Origin: Paraburkholderia sp. BCC1886
GTDB taxonomy: Bacteria > Pseudomonadota > Gammaproteobacteria > Burkholderiales > Burkholderiaceae
Direction of reading: 5' to 3'
Length of the DNA stretch: 64,000 bases
Assembly (NCBI RefSeq): GCF_900996245.1
Contig: NZ_CAAJGK010000041.1
Location: 434,001-498,000 of the forward strand
The notes under the pieces: model-generated
Database searches by the model: none
Told to the model about the DNA's origin: nothing
The model's input: only the letters and a program-made list of their open reading frames with translations
In this document: positions 63,345-64,000 of the stretch, piece after piece
How the letters are laid out: the number at the start of each line of letters is the position of its first letter
Position numbering within the stretch: position 1 is the first letter of the stretch
Translations under genes and position numbers: made by a program

Positions 63345-64000
63345 TCACTCCAACCCGAACCCTCCCGTCCCCTTCTTCCGCGTACGCGACGACAACTGCG
63401 CGCCGGTCACGAAGTAGGCGTGCAGGCCGTGTGCGAAGCGATTCAGCTTCGTCACGATGCCATGGTTGGCACGCGTCAGCGCGTTATAGCCGAGCACCGC
63501 CGGAATCGCCACGAACAGTCCGCAGGCGGTCATGATCAGCGATTCGCCGACCGGGCCTGCCACGTGATCGATCGACGTCTGGCCCGCGGCGCCGATAGCC
63601 AGCAGCGCGTGATAAATCCCCCAGACCGTACCGAACAGTCCGACGAACGGCGCCGTACTGCCGATCGACGCAAGCACGGCTAAACCGCGTTGCAGATTCG
63701 CGACCGTGTCGTCCAGGGTGTCGCCCAGACAACGCGCGATCCAGTCGGACACGTTCAACCGGTCGTGCAGATGCGGTTGCGTAAGAAGGTGATGATCCGC
63801 CGCTTCCCGACCGGAAACAGCCAGCGCCGCGAAGGGGTTACGGGCCGCGACCGGAGCCGCCGCGTGGCCGCCCAGTTTGTCGAGCCCTTCGGCAAAATTA
63901 TCCGAATGCCAGAAGAGTCGTTCCGCGCGGCGCGTCAATCTGCGCATTCGCATCACGTCCATCGCCTTGAGCACGATGACCGTCCAGGACAGCACCGACA
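63345..64000 (-). CDS. MotA/TolQ/ExbB-family proton channel protein, 5' end cut by window edge
   Basis: The open frame runs off the right edge; 216 residues from an internal GTG are shown and the frame continues upstream. Motifs are ExbB-like: SWTVIVLKAMDVMRMRRL, then GLAVLASIGSTAPFVGLFGT and VGESLIMTACGLFVAIPAV. ExbB with ExbD and TonB couples proton flow to outer-membrane receptors, so this could energise siderophore uptake. It is convergent with operon B and separated by a putative terminator, so it is not part of that operon. TolQ is an alternative, but the sequence fits ExbB better. An ExbD or TonB partner would lie outside the window. Confidence 0.85.
   Translation of the reverse strand, partial: SVLSWTVIVLKAMDVMRMRRLTRRAERLFWHSDNFAEGLDKLGGHAAAPVAARNPFAALAVSGREAADHHLLTQPHLHDRLNVSDWIARCLGDTLDDTVANLQRGLAVLASIGSTAPFVGLFGTVWGIYHALLAIGAAGQTSIDHVAGPVGESLIMTACGLFVAIPAVLGYNALTRANHGIVTKLNRFAHGLHAYFVTGAQLSSRTRKKGTGGFGLE

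Noticed and set aside
60625..63348. A 907-codon minus-strand open frame
   Set aside because: It is antisense to the acylase gene, which has a signal peptide, a nucleophile motif and a ribosome site. The antisense product is Arg/His-rich with no motif.

Overview
The window is GC-rich, densely coded chromosomal DNA from a Gram-negative bacterium. The gene types and protein sequences look like a Burkholderiales member, most like Paraburkholderia or Burkholderia. That assignment is an inference from the gene content; I see no rRNA, tRNA or CRISPR array.

Layout. (1) 1-8065, unrelated flank: a LysR regulator cut by the left edge, an IclR regulator divergent from a self-sufficient P450-reductase fusion, a divergent SDR/LysR pair, and a hybrid histidine kinase. 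(2) 8225-13255, minus strand: a MacA-MacB-TolC-type tripartite exporter in the style of pyoverdine PvdRT-OpmQ. (3) 13755-36499, plus strand, operon A: MbtH protein, type II thioesterase, SyrP/TauD-like aspartate hydroxylase, a three-module NRPS, a one-module NRPS with terminal thioesterase, and an Fe-siderophore ABC importer (ATPase, Tat-type binding protein, fused permease). (4) 36833-39076: a TonB-dependent receptor behind a strong Fur-box match. (5) 39491-63210, plus strand, operon B: an HDO-cupin protein and a YqcI/YcgG protein (a GrbD/GrbE-like pair, i.e. graminine/diazeniumdiolate biosynthesis), a FAAL-primed two-module NRPS, a second two-module NRPS, a PvdE/SyrD-like ABC exporter and a PvdQ-like Ntn acylase. 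(6) Right edge, minus strand: an ExbB/TolQ-like protein, partial.

How it works together. I read regions 2-5 as one siderophore locus. The FAAL should load a fatty acid. Eight modules then run in the order 42313 gene, 50820 gene, 15983 gene, 27127 gene. Hand-read adenylation codes give: acyl - Asp (to be beta-hydroxylated) - Ser - D-basic - basic - D-X - basic - Gly - D-X. The two X modules share one unusual code, DVHRTGLVAK, and X is plausibly graminine. One beta-hydroxy-Asp plus two diazeniumdiolates makes three bidentate ligands, exactly what octahedral Fe(III) needs.

The maturation genes follow pyoverdine logic: FAAL-primed cytoplasmic lipopeptide, PvdE-like export, periplasmic deacylation, MacAB-TolC secretion. 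Gramibactin itself, as I recall it, stays acylated. The combination of a diazeniumdiolate warhead with a pyoverdine-type deacylation and secretion route is the most interesting feature here. Three candidate Fur boxes sit in the three divergent or leader regions, and no ECF sigma factor is present.
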